Below, in pieces: positions 33,740 to 43,797 of a stretch of 64,000 nucleotides of DNA (position 1 is its first letter; each line of letters begins with the position of its first letter). The stretch is from Acidobacteriota bacterium (GTDB taxonomy: Bacteria > Acidobacteriota > Vicinamibacteria > Fen-336): assembly GCA_011526565.1 (NCBI GenBank), contig WYBL01000026.1:39928-103927 (forward strand), read 5' to 3'. Under the pieces are notes generated by a model. The model worked only from the letters and a program-made list of their open reading frames with translations. It made no database searches and had not been told where the DNA came from. Both the position numbers and the translations under genes were made by a program.

Positions 33740-34456
33740 ATGAGCCACGAGCACCTGCCCCGCCCGGTCGACCGCATCGTCGAGGACCAGTGTCACCGCT
33801 GGGGCCTCGGACGCCACGACGCCGAGGGTACCGGCCCGCGGCGCCCCGTCGTCACCCTGTCCCGCCAGCACGGAGCCGGCGGCGGCGAGCTGGCCAGCCG
33901 CCTGGCGAAAGCCTTCCGGCTCGACCTGTTCGACCGCGAGCTGGTCCACCAGATCGCGGAGAGCGCGCACCTGCGCGACAGCGTCGTGCAGTCGCTCGAC
34001 GACCGCGACCGCCAGGTGCTGGAGGACTGGCTGCTGTCGCTGGTCAGCGACAGCTACCTGAGCGCGACGAGCTACCGCTACCACCTCACCCGCGTGCTCG
34101 GCGCGATCGCCCGCCACGGCGGCGCGGTGGTCGTCGGCCGCGGCGCCCACCTGATCCTCGGCCCGCACGAGGCGCTGCGGGTGCTGGTCGTCGCCCCGCT
34201 CGAGGACCGGGTGCGGGAGGTGGCGCGGCGCGACCGCGTGGACCAGCGCGAGGCCCGTCGCCGCATCGAGGAGGTGGAAGCGGCCCGGCGCGAGTTCCTG
34301 CACCGGCACTTCCACGCGGAGTTCACCGACCTCAACGCGTTCGACCTGGTGCTCAACAGCGGATCGCTGGGAGCGGACGGCGCGTTCGAGATGCTCGGCG
34401 CCGCGCTGCGGGCGAAGCAGTGGCCCGCCCGCGCCGCGGCGCTCGCGATGTCGTAG
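33740..34456 (+). CDS. Cytidylate kinase-like family protein
   Basis: 238 residues, ATG 33740 with GGGGAGG six bases upstream. The N-terminal region VVTLSRQHGAGGGELASRLAKAF has a P-loop-like glycine segment as in the cytidylate-kinase-like (AAK6-type) family. FDRELVHQIAESAHL follows, and RVREVARRDRVDQREARRRIEEVEAARREFLHRHF is the Arg-rich lid and base-binding helix. LNAFDLVLNSGSLG ends the fold. The family uses ATP to phosphorylate a nucleotide or another small molecule; its true substrate is not established. It is separated from both flanking minus-strand operons by a convergent end (34456/34473) and its own promoter region. Membrane segments are absent. Confidence 0.78.
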   Translation: MSHEHLPRPVDRIVEDQCHRWGLGRHDAEGTGPRRPVVTLSRQHGAGGGELASRLAKAFRLDLFDRELVHQIAESAHLRDSVVQSLDDRDRQVLEDWLLSLVSDSYLSATSYRYHLTRVLGAIARHGGAVVVGRGAHLILGPHEALRVLVVAPLEDRVREVARRDRVDQREARRRIEEVEAARREFLHRHFHAEFTDLNAFDLVLNSGSLGADGAFEMLGAALRAKQWPARAAALAMS

Positions 34457-34472
34457 GGCCGGGCGCCGGGCG

Positions 34473-34676
34473 CTACTGGCGCTTCGCCCAGAACGGCGTG
34501 TAGTAGTGATCCGACCCGGGGGTCTGCGGGGCCTTCGGGCCGCGCCGGAAGATCTTCTGCACGGCGCGGGTCAGGTCCCCGTTGCGGTCGAGGAGGCTCA
34601 GCAGCCAGAACAGCGCGGCGACGGAGAGCAGGCCGCCGAGGGCGGCCACGGCGATGATGGTCAGGGGTCCGGGCAT
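34473..34676 (-). CDS. Small single-pass membrane protein, unknown function
   Basis: 67 residues. One N-terminal helix (LTIIAVAALGGLLSVAALFWLLSLL) is followed by a basic cytoplasmic-type tail (DRNGDLTRAVQKIFRRGPKAP) and an aromatic C-terminus (SDHYYTPFWAKRQ). Its ATG at 34676 shares one base with the TGA of the upstream DUF2203 gene, so it is likely translated by re-initiation. Nothing in the sequence points to a family. Its conserved neighbour suggests it is a real gene rather than a chance ORF. Confidence 0.6.
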   Translation of the reverse strand: MPGPLTIIAVAALGGLLSVAALFWLLSLLDRNGDLTRAVQKIFRRGPKAPQTPGSDHYYTPFWAKRQ

Positions 34677-35020
34677 CACTGGATCCTCATGCGGCCGGAG
34701 AAGCCGTCCGCGTACGAGTGGTAGAACTCGAGCCGGGGCTCGGGCCAGCGCCAGCAGTAGTAGCCGGAGCCGTTGTCGAAGTCGACGAGCCACAACCCCT
34801 TGACCTCGGCGCCGGTGGCGGTCACGTCGCGCACCCAGGCCGCGAGGGCCGCCTCGATCCGGTCGCGCAGCGCCGCGTCGGCCCCGCCCGTGGCCTCGAG
34901 CTCGCGGGTGAGTGCTTCGACCTCCTCGAAGGCGGGGGCCGTCAGCTCCTTCACCCGGGGGAGAAGGCGCTGCGCCTCGTCGAAGGAGAACACGCGCGGA
35001 GAGGGGGGCCTGGGGTCCAG
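34676..35020 (-). CDS. DUF2203 family protein (probable CTG start)
   Basis: About 114 residues. The N-terminus VFSFDEAQRLLPRVKELT, the long helical middle (ALTRELEATGGADAALRDRIEAALAAWVRDV), and the end GLWLVDFDNGSGYYCWRWPEPRLEFYHSYADGFSGRMRI match DUF2203 closely (VDF...CWRxGExxxxxWHExxxGFxGR). GTG at 34993 would trim the first residues. CTG 35020 has GGAGG six bases before it, which I prefer, though the gained residues are Pro-rich. The family has no known biochemical function and is often encoded near housekeeping genes. It is probably cytoplasmic and dimeric. Confidence 0.8.
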   Translation of the reverse strand: MDPRPPSPRVFSFDEAQRLLPRVKELTAPAFEEVEALTRELEATGGADAALRDRIEAALAAWVRDVTATGAEVKGLWLVDFDNGSGYYCWRWPEPRLEFYHSYADGFSGRMRIQ

Positions 35021-35064
35021 GGGCAGCCTCCAGAAAACGAGCCAAGTGTAACAGACTCAAACGC

Positions 35065-35094
35065 TTGACCCCGCCTTCCGGGGGGTCCTAGAAT
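35065..35094 (+). promoter_or_regulatory. Sigma-70-type promoter of the FHA/TIG gene
   Basis: TTGACC at 35065-35070 and TAGAAT at 35089-35094, 18-base spacer, the best match to a vegetative promoter in the window. Start of transcription is expected near 35101, about 29 bases before ATG 35130. Confidence 0.65.
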
Positions 35095-35129
35095 CCGCGC
35101 ACCAGTCAAGCGAGGCGGGAGACCCCGAA

Positions 35130-37679
35130 ATGGCCGATTCTCCGTCCGAATCCTCCCTTCAGATTCTCGGAGGCGCGCTCAACGGACAGCGTTACGTCTT
35201 CCCGCCCGCGGCCGACGAGGTCACGATCGGGGCCGACCCCGGTTGCTCGTTCGTGCTCGAGGCCCCCGGCGTCAGCCCGCTCCACGCGCGGCTGATCCAC
35301 GAGGCCGGCGGCTGGGTCGTCCACGACTGCCGGGCTCCGCAGGGGCTGTACCTCAACGACAGCCCCGTGGGGGAGAGCGCTCCGCTGACCGACGGCGACT
35401 TCCTGTGGCTCGGCGAGCCGGGCGGCGACGATGCCGTGATGGTCCAGGTGCGGCTCGCCAGCGAGGCCGCGCCCGTCTTCGAGGAGGCCCCGGTCGAGGC
35501 CGAGCCGGAGATGGACCTCGAGGAGGCTCCCCTCGAGGAAGCGCCGCAGGAGGCGGCCTTCGAAGCCGCGCCTCAGTTCGAGGAGGCGCCCGCCGATGCG
35601 CCGCTCGCGATGGAAAGCGAGAGCGCCGGATTCGACGTGCCGCCCGAGGATGAGCCGCTCGACCTCGCCCCCGAACCCGAAGCGGCTCCGTCGCCGCCCG
35701 CGCCGGTTCCGATGCCGCCCCCGGCGCCGGCCCCAGCTCCGGCCCCAGCTCCGCCTCCGCCTGCGTCGGCCGCGCCCGCGCCGAAGAAGATCCAGAAGCA
35801 CGACACCTCCGGCATCGGCTGGGAGGCGCCCGAGCGGACCACACCGCCGGGACCACCCCTGCCGCCGACTCCCGCCCCCGCGCCGCGCCCGGCACCGGCC
35901 CCACCTCCGGCCGCGCGTGCTGGCCGCAAGCGCGGCGGCACCTCGCCTGCGTTGCTCGGCGGCGGCGTCGCCGCGTTGCTGGCCCTCGCGGCCGGCGGCT
36001 GGTACGCGTGGGGCCTGATGAAGGCGCCCAAGGCGGCGTCGCTGAGCCCGACCCGAGCCGCGGCCGGGCAGGTCGTGGCGCTCACGGGCGAGAACTTCGC
36101 CCCCGACGCGGCCGGCAACGTCGTCAAGGTGGGGACCACCTCGGCCCGAGTCACGTCCGCGACCGCGACCCGGATCGAGTTCGAACTGCCCGCGGTGTCC
36201 GGGGCCGCAGGCCAGGACCAGAAGCTGGCCGTGACGGTCGACGTCGGAGGCCGCGTCAGCAACCCGGTCGACCTCGCCGTCTACCAGCGCCCGCGCATCA
36301 AGTCGATCACCCCGGACGTCGCGCAGTCCGGCGACGTCGTCACCCTCGCGGGCGATGGGTGGGCCGCGGGCGCCGAGGTGCGCTTCGGCACCGTGAAGGC
36401 CGAGGAGGTCGCGCTCGAGGGCAAGGCCCTGAAGGTCACGGTGCCGGCGCTCGAGGCCGCCTCGGGCGCTGCAGTGCCGGTGACGGTCGCGATGGGCAAG
36501 GACGCCTCGGCCCCGGCCAACCTGCTCTTCGGTCGGCTGCCGCTGGTGATCCAGCGGACTCCCGCCGCCGCGCAGCCCGGCCAGGTCGTGACGCTCAAGG
36601 GGCGCGGATTCAAGCCCGGCGAGACCCGGGTCACGCTGGCGGGCGTGCCCGCGCTGCTCCTCTCGGTCAAGGACGACGAGATCCAGATGGTGACGCCGCG
36701 CCAGGACTCCGACGGCGAGGCCGCACTCCAGGTCACCGTCGCCGGCCTGGAACCGGCGAGCGGTGGCGCGCTCACCGTCAGCCAGGGGCCTGGTGGCCTG
36801 CTGTGGCGAGTCGTGCCCGAGCCGCTGGGGCCGGACGCCGAGGGCAAGCAGACGGCGGCCCTGGCGACGACCTTCGGTCCGACTTTCGTGCTCTCGTCGG
36901 TCGGTCCGCAGTCGGCCGCACAGCGCGCGCTCGAGGCGCAGAAGCGCTTCGCTGCGGCGGGCGAGGTGCTCACGTCCGTGCCCGGCCTCGACGTACAGGC
37001 CCGCAACCTGAAGCAGACTCCCCAGGTCGGCCTCGCAGGCCGCGCCGAGGTGCTGCTCGAGCCGGCCGACGAGGACGTCGCCTACTACGCCCAGGACTCG
37101 AAGGGCGCCGCGGTGACGAAGGCGCGGCTCGCGGTGTGGTGGGCCGCCCTGGCCCAGGACCTGGTGCTGGCCACGATGCGCCAGGACGTGCCTCGCCACG
37201 CTGCGGCGCTGGGGCCCGAGGGCAGGGCGCTCGTCGACGCCCAGAAGCTGCTCGCCGCCGGGGCCACGCCGCTCTCGGGCCTCGCGCGGCTGCGCGACGG
37301 CCTGCGCGCCGTCGGGACCCGGGTCCCGGCCGGGGTCAAGGACCCGACCGCAGTCGCCGCCGCCGCCACGGAAGAGGCGCCACTGGTCCTCGACGGTGAC
37401 TGGCGCGGCAAAGAAGTCGAGAAGGGCGCGCCCAAGTACGTGACCGTCACCTTCAAGACCAGGGGCTCGAACCTCGCATACCAGACGGGCGTGAGCATGA
37501 GCACGCCCATCAGGAAGTACGAGGTCCGCAAGGGCAACAGGGTCTACTTCCTGATCGGCGCCGGCAACAAGCTGCGGCACTACATCGGGAGCTGGGACGG
37601 CAAGAAGATCACGGGCAAGATCGCGGCGAACGAGAACGGCACCGGGGAAATCGGCACCTTTGAGCTCACCCGCCAGTAG
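35130..37679 (+). CDS. Single-pass membrane protein with FHA domain and IPT/TIG repeats
   Basis: 849 residues. A degenerate FHA domain (about 20-105: DEVTIGADPGCSFVLEAPG, SPLHARL, LYLNDSPVG) is followed by an acidic Glu-Pro linker and a Pro/Ala-rich linker to about residue 270. One membrane helix (LLGGGVAALLALAAGGWYAWGL) sits near residue 285. Three IPT/TIG-like beta repeats follow: LSPTRAAAGQVVALTGENF, ITPDVAQSGDVVTLAGDGW and RTPAAAQPGQVVTLKGRGF. The last about 120 residues (YVTVTFKTRGSNLAYQTGV) form a separate beta-rich domain. FHA inside and TIG outside suggest a phospho-signal read-out coupled to the envelope. Its 3' end overlaps the ParA-like ATPase gene by 20 bases, so the two probably act together. 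Confidence 0.75.
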   Translation: MADSPSESSLQILGGALNGQRYVFPPAADEVTIGADPGCSFVLEAPGVSPLHARLIHEAGGWVVHDCRAPQGLYLNDSPVGESAPLTDGDFLWLGEPGGDDAVMVQVRLASEAAPVFEEAPVEAEPEMDLEEAPLEEAPQEAAFEAAPQFEEAPADAPLAMESESAGFDVPPEDEPLDLAPEPEAAPSPPAPVPMPPPAPAPAPAPAPPPPASAAPAPKKIQKHDTSGIGWEAPERTTPPGPPLPPTPAPAPRPAPAPPPAARAGRKRGGTSPALLGGGVAALLALAAGGWYAWGLMKAPKAASLSPTRAAAGQVVALTGENFAPDAAGNVVKVGTTSARVTSATATRIEFELPAVSGAAGQDQKLAVTVDVGGRVSNPVDLAVYQRPRIKSITPDVAQSGDVVTLAGDGWAAGAEVRFGTVKAEEVALEGKALKVTVPALEAASGAAVPVTVAMGKDASAPANLLFGRLPLVIQRTPAAAQPGQVVTLKGRGFKPGETRVTLAGVPALLLSVKDDEIQMVTPRQDSDGEAALQVTVAGLEPASGGALTVSQGPGGLLWRVVPEPLGPDAEGKQTAALATTFGPTFVLSSVGPQSAAQRALEAQKRFAAAGEVLTSVPGLDVQARNLKQTPQVGLAGRAEVLLEPADEDVAYYAQDSKGAAVTKARLAVWWAALAQDLVLATMRQDVPRHAAALGPEGRALVDAQKLLAAGATPLSGLARLRDGLRAVGTRVPAGVKDPTAVAAAATEEAPLVLDGDWRGKEVEKGAPKYVTVTFKTRGSNLAYQTGVSMSTPIRKYEVRKGNRVYFLIGAGNKLRHYIGSWDGKKITGKIAANENGTGEIGTFELTRQ

Positions 37680-38973
37680 CGGCGGCCCCCGTCGGATCAT
37701 CCCCGTCTCCTCGGGGAAGGGGGGCGTCGGCAAGACGACCTTCGCGGTCAACTACGCGCTGTCGCTGTCGCGACACGGGCGCACGGTGCTGGTCGACCTC
37801 GACACCGGCACCTCGTCGGTGCGCAACTGCATCGACGCGCCCGTCGGCCGCGACCTGTACCACTTCTTCCGCAAGGGCTTGCCGCTCGCGGAGTGCGTGA
37901 CGACGCTGCCGCCCCGCCTCGACCCCGACGGCCGCCACGCGGACTTCGGGTTCGTGGCCGCGCCGAAGCACCTGATCGAGGACATCACCAACTTCGACCT
38001 CGGCCACCGCGAGAAGCTGATCGACGCGATCAACGCGCTCGACGCCCGCTTCGTCGTGCTCGACCTGAAGGCCGGGCTCGACGCCAACGTGATCGACTTC
38101 CTGCCCTACTCGAACAGCGGCATCCTGCTGTTCACGCCGCACCTGCCGGCGGCGACGCTGGCCGCGGCCGACGTCGTCAAGGCGGTGCTCTTCCGCAAGC
38201 TGCGTTCGGTCTTCGCGGAGGGATCGCCCGTCTACGAGAAGGCCGGCGGGCTCAAGGCGGATTTCGTGCTGGGGCTGCTCGACCAGGTCGAGGACGTCTA
38301 CGAGGAGGACCTGCCCAACCTCGACGCCTTCGTCGCCGACCTGCGCCACGCGCTGGGCGACGAGCACGAGCTGGTCGTGCTGGTGCGGCGCACGATCGAG
38401 TCGTTCGTCGTCCACTACGTGCTCAACATGTTCGACGGCGTCGCCTCCAGCTTCGACTCCGCGGTGAAGCCGTTCATGGAGAGCCTGGCCGAAGGCGTCA
38501 GCTCGCAGTTGACGGTGCTCAACCAGGGCTGGATCGTCGCCCACCCCGACGTCAACCGCGCCAGCGTGGAGCGCGTCCCGGTGGTGCTGCGCGAGGGGAT
38601 GGAAGCGCCGGCGGCCACCGCGGCGCAGGCCACCGGGGTCGCCGAGCGCGAGCTGCAGGCGCTGGCCGAGCGCTACCTGGGCCGCGCCGCGCGCAAGCCG
38701 GCCGCCCACCCGCCGCGGCCGCGCACCGAGCGCGAACGAACGCCCGAGAGCCGCGCCGCGCTGACCGACCCCACGCGCTACCTGGCCGGCCAGCTCGAGT
38801 CGATGCTGCGCATGCTCGAGGACCAGGGCGGCCGCAGCTACCACGAGAACTTCCGCTACATCGTCGCCCGCTCGCTGGAGACCGTGACCGCGCGCCCGAT
38901 CGGCGACTTCGGCGACGCGCGCCTGTACAAGCGCGACGAGATCCGCCAGCGGCTGCTGCAGCGCGGGCGCTGA
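37660..38973 (+). CDS. ParA/MinD-family P-loop ATPase
   Basis: 437 residues. The deviant Walker A is PVSSGKGGVGKTTFAVNYAL (residues about 16-27, with both signature Lys residues). The switch region is VLVDLDTGTSSVRNC and the Walker B region is RFVVLDLKAGLDANVIDFLPY. The C-terminal about 200 residues are helical with a Pro-rich segment and LESMLRMLEDQGGRSYHENFRYIV, which is not in typical ParA. The deviant Walker A suggests an ATP-driven dimerisation switch on nucleoid or membrane; targets could be chromosome loci, flagella or a polar complex. The TTG start overlaps the FHA/TIG protein gene, suggesting partner proteins. It is too divergent to be called MinD, ParA or FleN. Confidence 0.78.
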   Translation: MSSPASSGGPRRIIPVSSGKGGVGKTTFAVNYALSLSRHGRTVLVDLDTGTSSVRNCIDAPVGRDLYHFFRKGLPLAECVTTLPPRLDPDGRHADFGFVAAPKHLIEDITNFDLGHREKLIDAINALDARFVVLDLKAGLDANVIDFLPYSNSGILLFTPHLPAATLAAADVVKAVLFRKLRSVFAEGSPVYEKAGGLKADFVLGLLDQVEDVYEEDLPNLDAFVADLRHALGDEHELVVLVRRTIESFVVHYVLNMFDGVASSFDSAVKPFMESLAEGVSSQLTVLNQGWIVAHPDVNRASVERVPVVLREGMEAPAATAAQATGVAERELQALAERYLGRAARKPAAHPPRPRTERERTPESRAALTDPTRYLAGQLESMLRMLEDQGGRSYHENFRYIVARSLETVTARPIGDFGDARLYKRDEIRQRLLQRGR

Positions 38974-39003
38974 GCGGTCAGGACCGGGTCAGGGTGCCCG
39001 CGC
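38961..39003. terminator. Hairpin at the convergent end of the ParA-like and roxA genes
   Basis: Perfect 8-bp arms GCGCGGGC (38961-38968) and GCCCGCGC (38996-39003) with a 27-base loop holding both stops. No T tract is visible. Confidence 0.35.
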
Positions 39004-40129
39004 CGTGCAGCGTCGACAGCAGCCGCAGCGCAGCAGGCCGCGACGCGCGCGGCAGGTGACGGGCGCCGATCGGCTCGCGAGCGCACAGGGCGCGCGCGAG
39101 CGGCGCGAGCGACGCGGGCAGGGCGTGGGTCTCGCCGTCCGCGTGGAGGAGGACCGAGCCGTTCGCGGCTCGCGACCACGCCAGGCGGGCCCCCGGGGCC
39201 GGGGCCAGTTGCAGGCCGCGCCGCAGCGCGGCGTCGAGGCTGGCGGGCCGCAGCGGCCTGGCGGGCCGCTCGGGCTCGCGCTTGCGCTCGCTGGCCACGC
39301 GGCCCAGCGCCGCGGCCCACTCGGCGGCACCGGGCGGCGCGAACATCGAGCGCAGCGCCCGCGCCAGCCGCCGCGCCTCGGCCGCGCCCAGCGGGGTCCC
39401 CGCGGGCACTGGCGCCGCCAGGTCGCGGTCCGAATAGAGGGGCGCGGGGCCGAGAGCCGCGAGCCGCGCCTGGGCGACGTCCAGCGCCACGTCGCGCAGC
39501 GTCGGCGCGCGGAAGCCGATCGAGTAGGTGACGCACGCTTCGAGCGCGGTCCCGTGATGTGCGACGCCCGGGGGCAGGTAGAGCAGGTCTCCCGGCTCGG
39601 CGATCCACTCCCGCTCCGGGACGAACGCCTTCAGCACCCGCAGGTCGATGCCGGGCACCTGGCCCGGGTCGAAGCGCTCCGCGATCTGCCAGCGGCGCCG
39701 GCCGCGGCCCTGCAGCAGGAACACGTCGTACGAGTCGGTGTGGGGGCCGACGCCGCCGCCCGGCACGGCGTAGCTGACCATCACGTCGTCGAGCCGCCAG
39801 CGTGGCAGGAACGCGAACGGCGCGAGCAGCGCCTCGACGGCCGCCACGTGCTCGTCGACGCCCTGCACGAGCAGCGTCCAGCGGGAGTCGGGCAGGCGGC
39901 GGAAGCGGGACGCGGCGAAAGGCCCCTGCTCGACGCGCCAGCCGCGGTGCCCGCGGCGCGGCGTCGTCACCAGCCGCGACTCGACGCCGGCTTCGCAGGC
40001 GAGCCCGGCGAGTTCTTCGGGGGAGACGGGATCGCGCCAGGCGGGGAAGGCGCCCCTCGCGAAGAGGGGCGCCTTCTGCCAGTGCCGTTGCAGGAACGAC
40101 GCGGCGGAGAGCCCGCCGAGCAGGCGCAA
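38978..40129 (-). CDS. roxA: Ribosomal protein-arginine oxygenase (YcfD/RoxA-like JmjC/cupin)
   Basis: 383 residues starting at TTG 40129. An in-frame CTG at 40138 overlaps the fba TGA. The sequence tracks Escherichia coli RoxA (YcfD): [39 protein letters not shown] and [31 protein letters not shown], which holds the His-x-Asp iron ligands. [32 protein letters not shown] supplies the third His. RoxA is a Fe(II)/2-oxoglutarate oxygenase that hydroxylates an Arg of ribosomal protein L16. A distinct C-terminal half is present as in full-length family members. It follows fba by five bases on the same strand. Confidence 0.85.
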   Translation of the reverse strand: MRLLGGLSAASFLQRHWQKAPLFARGAFPAWRDPVSPEELAGLACEAGVESRLVTTPRRGHRGWRVEQGPFAASRFRRLPDSRWTLLVQGVDEHVAAVEALLAPFAFLPRWRLDDVMVSYAVPGGGVGPHTDSYDVFLLQGRGRRRWQIAERFDPGQVPGIDLRVLKAFVPEREWIAEPGDLLYLPPGVAHHGTALEACVTYSIGFRAPTLRDVALDVAQARLAALGPAPLYSDRDLAAPVPAGTPLGAAEARRLARALRSMFAPPGAAEWAAALGRVASERKREPERPARPLRPASLDAALRRGLQLAPAPGARLAWSRAANGSVLLHADGETHALPASLAPLARALCAREPIGARHLPRASRPAALRLLSTLHGAGTLTRS

Positions 40130-40134
40130 GCGGG

Positions 40135-41208
<1,074 letters not shown>

Positions 41209-41222
41209 CGTCTTCGTCTCCT

Positions 41223-42104
41223 TCAGTTGAGGCGGGCTGCGCGCGCGCGCAGCGCGGACACTTGGGCCTGCACGTCGGTGGCGTCGGGCGCCGCCGGCAC
41301 GCGCACGAGGTAGAGCTCGAGGTCGTCGGCCGCCAGCGCGTAGCAGTCGAGCTCGGCGAAGAAGCGGCCGCGGTCGCGCAGGTCCTCCAGGTTGCCCGGC
41401 GCCACCACCAGGCCGAGATCGGCGCAGCGCAGCGCGCGGCGGGCGTCGCCGGCGCGGGCGTAGATCACCTTCAGGTTGCGCAGCACCCGCAGCATCAGCT
41501 CGCGCGGGGAGCAGGGCTCGAGCATGCGCTCGTCGAACTCCGCTTCGCGCCCCCGCACCCGCTGCAGGCGCGCGCGGCAGTCGGCCAGGCTCAGCCGCGC
41601 GCCGCCGTGGAAGGGGTCGAGCACGCAGGGAGCGCCGCCGTCGTCTTCGGCGCGGACCAGGAAGTGGCCCGGGAACGAGATGCCCGCGGCGGCGATCCCG
41701 CAGCGGCGCGCGACCTCGAGATAGAGCGCGCTGAGGCTGATCGGGATCCCGACCCGGCGGTCGAGCACCTCGTTGAGGAAGCTGTTGCGCGGGTCGTAGT
41801 AGTTCGAGGCGTTGCCGCGGAAGCCGCCCTCGCCGAAAAGGTGGCGGGCGAGGGCCGCGGCGGCCCCGGGGCCGCGCCCGGCGAAGCCGTCGGCCAGCGC
41901 GTCGAGGCGCCCGAGATAGCGATCGACGTCGAGCGCCTCGTACTCGAACGCGGCGAGCCGCAGCAGTGCGGCGGCCAGGTCCTGGCGTTCGTCGGCCGCC
42001 TCCAGGGCGAGGCCGAAGGCACGGCGCTCATCGGAGAAGTTCAGCACGGGGCCCCAGGAGATCGCGGGAATGCTAACCGATTCCCGCGGGCCGGCCGCCT
42101 TCAT
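41223..42104 (-). CDS. SirB1-family protein (transglutaminase-like plus TPR)
   Basis: 293 residues, ATG 42104 overlapping the upstream SGNH stop (ATGA). The SirB1/transglutaminase-like domain is clear: [37 protein letters not shown], then [13 protein letters not shown]. The usual Cys of the transglutaminase triad is Ser in PISLSALY, as in most SirB1 proteins, so enzyme activity is doubtful. The C-terminal part ([34 protein letters not shown]) is a TPR-like helical domain. SirB1 proteins are widespread; the role is unclear. It is the last gene of a coupled run: NUDIX, TPR, SGNH, SirB1. Confidence 0.88.
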   Translation of the reverse strand: MKAAGPRESVSIPAISWGPVLNFSDERRAFGLALEAADERQDLAAALLRLAAFEYEALDVDRYLGRLDALADGFAGRGPGAAAALARHLFGEGGFRGNASNYYDPRNSFLNEVLDRRVGIPISLSALYLEVARRCGIAAAGISFPGHFLVRAEDDGGAPCVLDPFHGGARLSLADCRARLQRVRGREAEFDERMLEPCSPRELMLRVLRNLKVIYARAGDARRALRCADLGLVVAPGNLEDLRDRGRFFAELDCYALAADDLELYLVRVPAAPDATDVQAQVSALRARAARLN

Positions 42105-43309
42105 CGGCACGCCGGCGCCAGCCCCTGCGCGCGCAGGAAGCGCTCCACGGCCGCGGCCGCAACCGCGTGGCCGCGGGCGTTCCAGTGGCCGTCCAGCGGC
42201 AGGTACGCCTTGCGGAAGAAGCCCTCGGCCGCGCGCAGCTCGGGGGTCGGGTCGAGGAACGGCACGGCGGCGAGGCCAGCGATCTCGCGCAGGCGCCGCG
42301 AAACGGCGTCGCGCTGCCAGCGACCGTCCTCGATCCCGTAGCGCCAGCGGGTCAGTTCCCACGCGGAGTCCGAGACCTCGAGCCGGCTGGGCACGTGGAC
42401 GATCGCCAGCCGGCCGCCGTGGCTCGCGACCTCGTGGCCCAGCGCGTGCACGAGCGCGGTGGTGGCACGCCACGCTTGGCGCAGCTCAGCGTCGGGCCTG
42501 GCCGCGTAGGCGCGCATCTCCGGCAGGGGTTCGACCCGCCGCGTCGGCGGCCACAGCCCGAGCCGAGCCAGCACGTTGTACGAGCGCGGGGCGGCCCGCT
42601 CCAGGCGGTCGCCGAACAGGTCGAGCGCGACCGAGCGCGGACCCGGCGGCGGCGGGGGGGGTGGTCTCGGCGGCGGTGGCTCCGGGGCCGGGGGCACCGG
42701 CAGGTTGCGCACGAACGGCCGGCCGCCGCGGAAGCCCAGCAGCGGCTTGGGCAGCCCGAGATTGTTGTCGCGGGCGTTGTAGAGGACGTCGTTGTAGTAC
42801 ACGAAGAGCAGCACCACCTGCGCGCCGTAGCGGTGTCCCTCCCTGCGGTAGTACAGGTACTGCTGGTCGGTCGACCAGCCGGCGGTGCCCGTGTTCAACA
42901 CCTCGGGGGCGACGGCGCAGCGCGGCCCGCCGAGCTGCGCCTCGAGCTGCTGGGTGGCCGTCTCCGCGAGCGGCACCGTGTAGCCCTCGAGGAACGAGTC
43001 GCCCAGCGCCAGCACGCGGAAACCGCCCGCCGGCCGCTCCCAGGCGCGCTCGCGGTCGCGCTGGCCGTGGCCGTTCATCGCGATCTCGACCGTGAACTCC
43101 GGGCGATCGTAAGTGACGCGTGCGCCGGGGCGCTTGCGCCAGCCGAGCATCAGGTCGTAGTCGTTGTAGAGGCGGCGCAGGCGCGCCTCCTTGCCCGGCT
43201 TGCGGTGGGCCACCACGACTCGCGCCGCGACCTCGAGCAGCCCGAGGCACAGGCCGAGCGAGGCTGCCGCGAGGCCGAGGTTCTGCAGCAGCTCGCGGCG
43301 CCGGCTCAA
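42101..43309 (-). CDS. SGNH/AlgX-like hydrolase or O-acetyltransferase, membrane anchored
   Basis: 402 residues, TTG 43309 in a TTGA overlap with the upstream TPR gene. One N-terminal helix (LGLAAASLGLCLGLLEVAARVVVAH) is followed by an SGNH domain with VLALGDSFLEGYTV (catalytic Ser), LNTGTAGWSTDQQYLYYRREG and FVYYNDVLYNARDNN (Asn). The C-terminal DGHWNARGHAVAAAAVERFL supplies the Asp and His. A Pro-rich stretch (residues about 205-222) interrupts the domain. The type with GDSFLEGYTVP and D-x-H-W-N resembles AlgX/AlgJ-like or DHHW proteins that acetylate exopolysaccharide. It shares the C-terminal block with the fragment at 1-114. Substrate is unknown; a surface-glycan role is inferred. Confidence 0.82.
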   Translation of the reverse strand: MSRRRELLQNLGLAAASLGLCLGLLEVAARVVVAHRKPGKEARLRRLYNDYDLMLGWRKRPGARVTYDRPEFTVEIAMNGHGQRDRERAWERPAGGFRVLALGDSFLEGYTVPLAETATQQLEAQLGGPRCAVAPEVLNTGTAGWSTDQQYLYYRREGHRYGAQVVLLFVYYNDVLYNARDNNLGLPKPLLGFRGGRPFVRNLPVPPAPEPPPPRPPPPPPPGPRSVALDLFGDRLERAAPRSYNVLARLGLWPPTRRVEPLPEMRAYAARPDAELRQAWRATTALVHALGHEVASHGGRLAIVHVPSRLEVSDSAWELTRWRYGIEDGRWQRDAVSRRLREIAGLAAVPFLDPTPELRAAEGFFRKAYLPLDGHWNARGHAVAAAAVERFLRAQGLAPACR

Positions 43310-43797
43310 CAGGTGTCCTTGTCCGCCGCGTCCCACTCCCGCTGCACGTCGGTCGCCCACTGCGCGAGCACGGCGTCTGGGCAGCGGGCGAGGCCTTCCT
43401 CGGCGCAGGCGATCGCCTCGCGGTAGCGGCGCGCCTCGCGGTGAATCCAGAGCAGCGTCAGCGCGACCGCGGAGGCGTGGCGGGCGTTGTGCGGAAGGCC
43501 GAGCTGCCGGTGCGCGGACTCCGCCGCTTCGAGCGCCTCGACGTCGCGGGCCGTCGCGTGGAGCAGGCGGGCCAGCGCGTTCCACGCGGCGGCGGAGGCG
43601 GGATCGAGCTCGATCGCGCGGCGCAGCGCGGCCTCGGCCTCCGCCTCGCGCTGCAGTGCCTGCAGCGCCTCGGCCCGCACCAGCAGGGCGTCGGGCTGTC
43701 CGGGGTCCGACTCGAGCAGCCGGTCGACGGCCGCGAGCGCCGCGCCCGGCTCGCCGCGGGCGGCGAGCAGGCGGGCCTCGACCAGCGCCTGCTTCAG
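43306..43797 (-). CDS. TPR-repeat protein (probable CTG start)
   Basis: 163 residues from CTG 43797, which overlaps the upstream NUDIX stop as CTGA. The preceding in-frame ATG/GTG/TTG start would overlap NUDIX by 88 bases. Three TPR units are visible: LLAARGEPGAALAAVDRLLESDPGQPDALLVRAEALQ, REAEAEAALRRAIELDPASAAAWNALARLLHAT and ALTLLWIHREARRYREAIACAEEGLARCPDAV. It is soluble with no signal peptide and probably a scaffold protein. The stop overlaps the TTG of the SGNH gene, so NUDIX-TPR-SGNH-SirB1 is one coupled operon. Function unknown. Confidence 0.72.
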   Translation of the reverse strand: MKQALVEARLLAARGEPGAALAAVDRLLESDPGQPDALLVRAEALQALQREAEAEAALRRAIELDPASAAAWNALARLLHATARDVEALEAAESAHRQLGLPHNARHASAVALTLLWIHREARRYREAIACAEEGLARCPDAVLAQWATDVQREWDAADKDTC

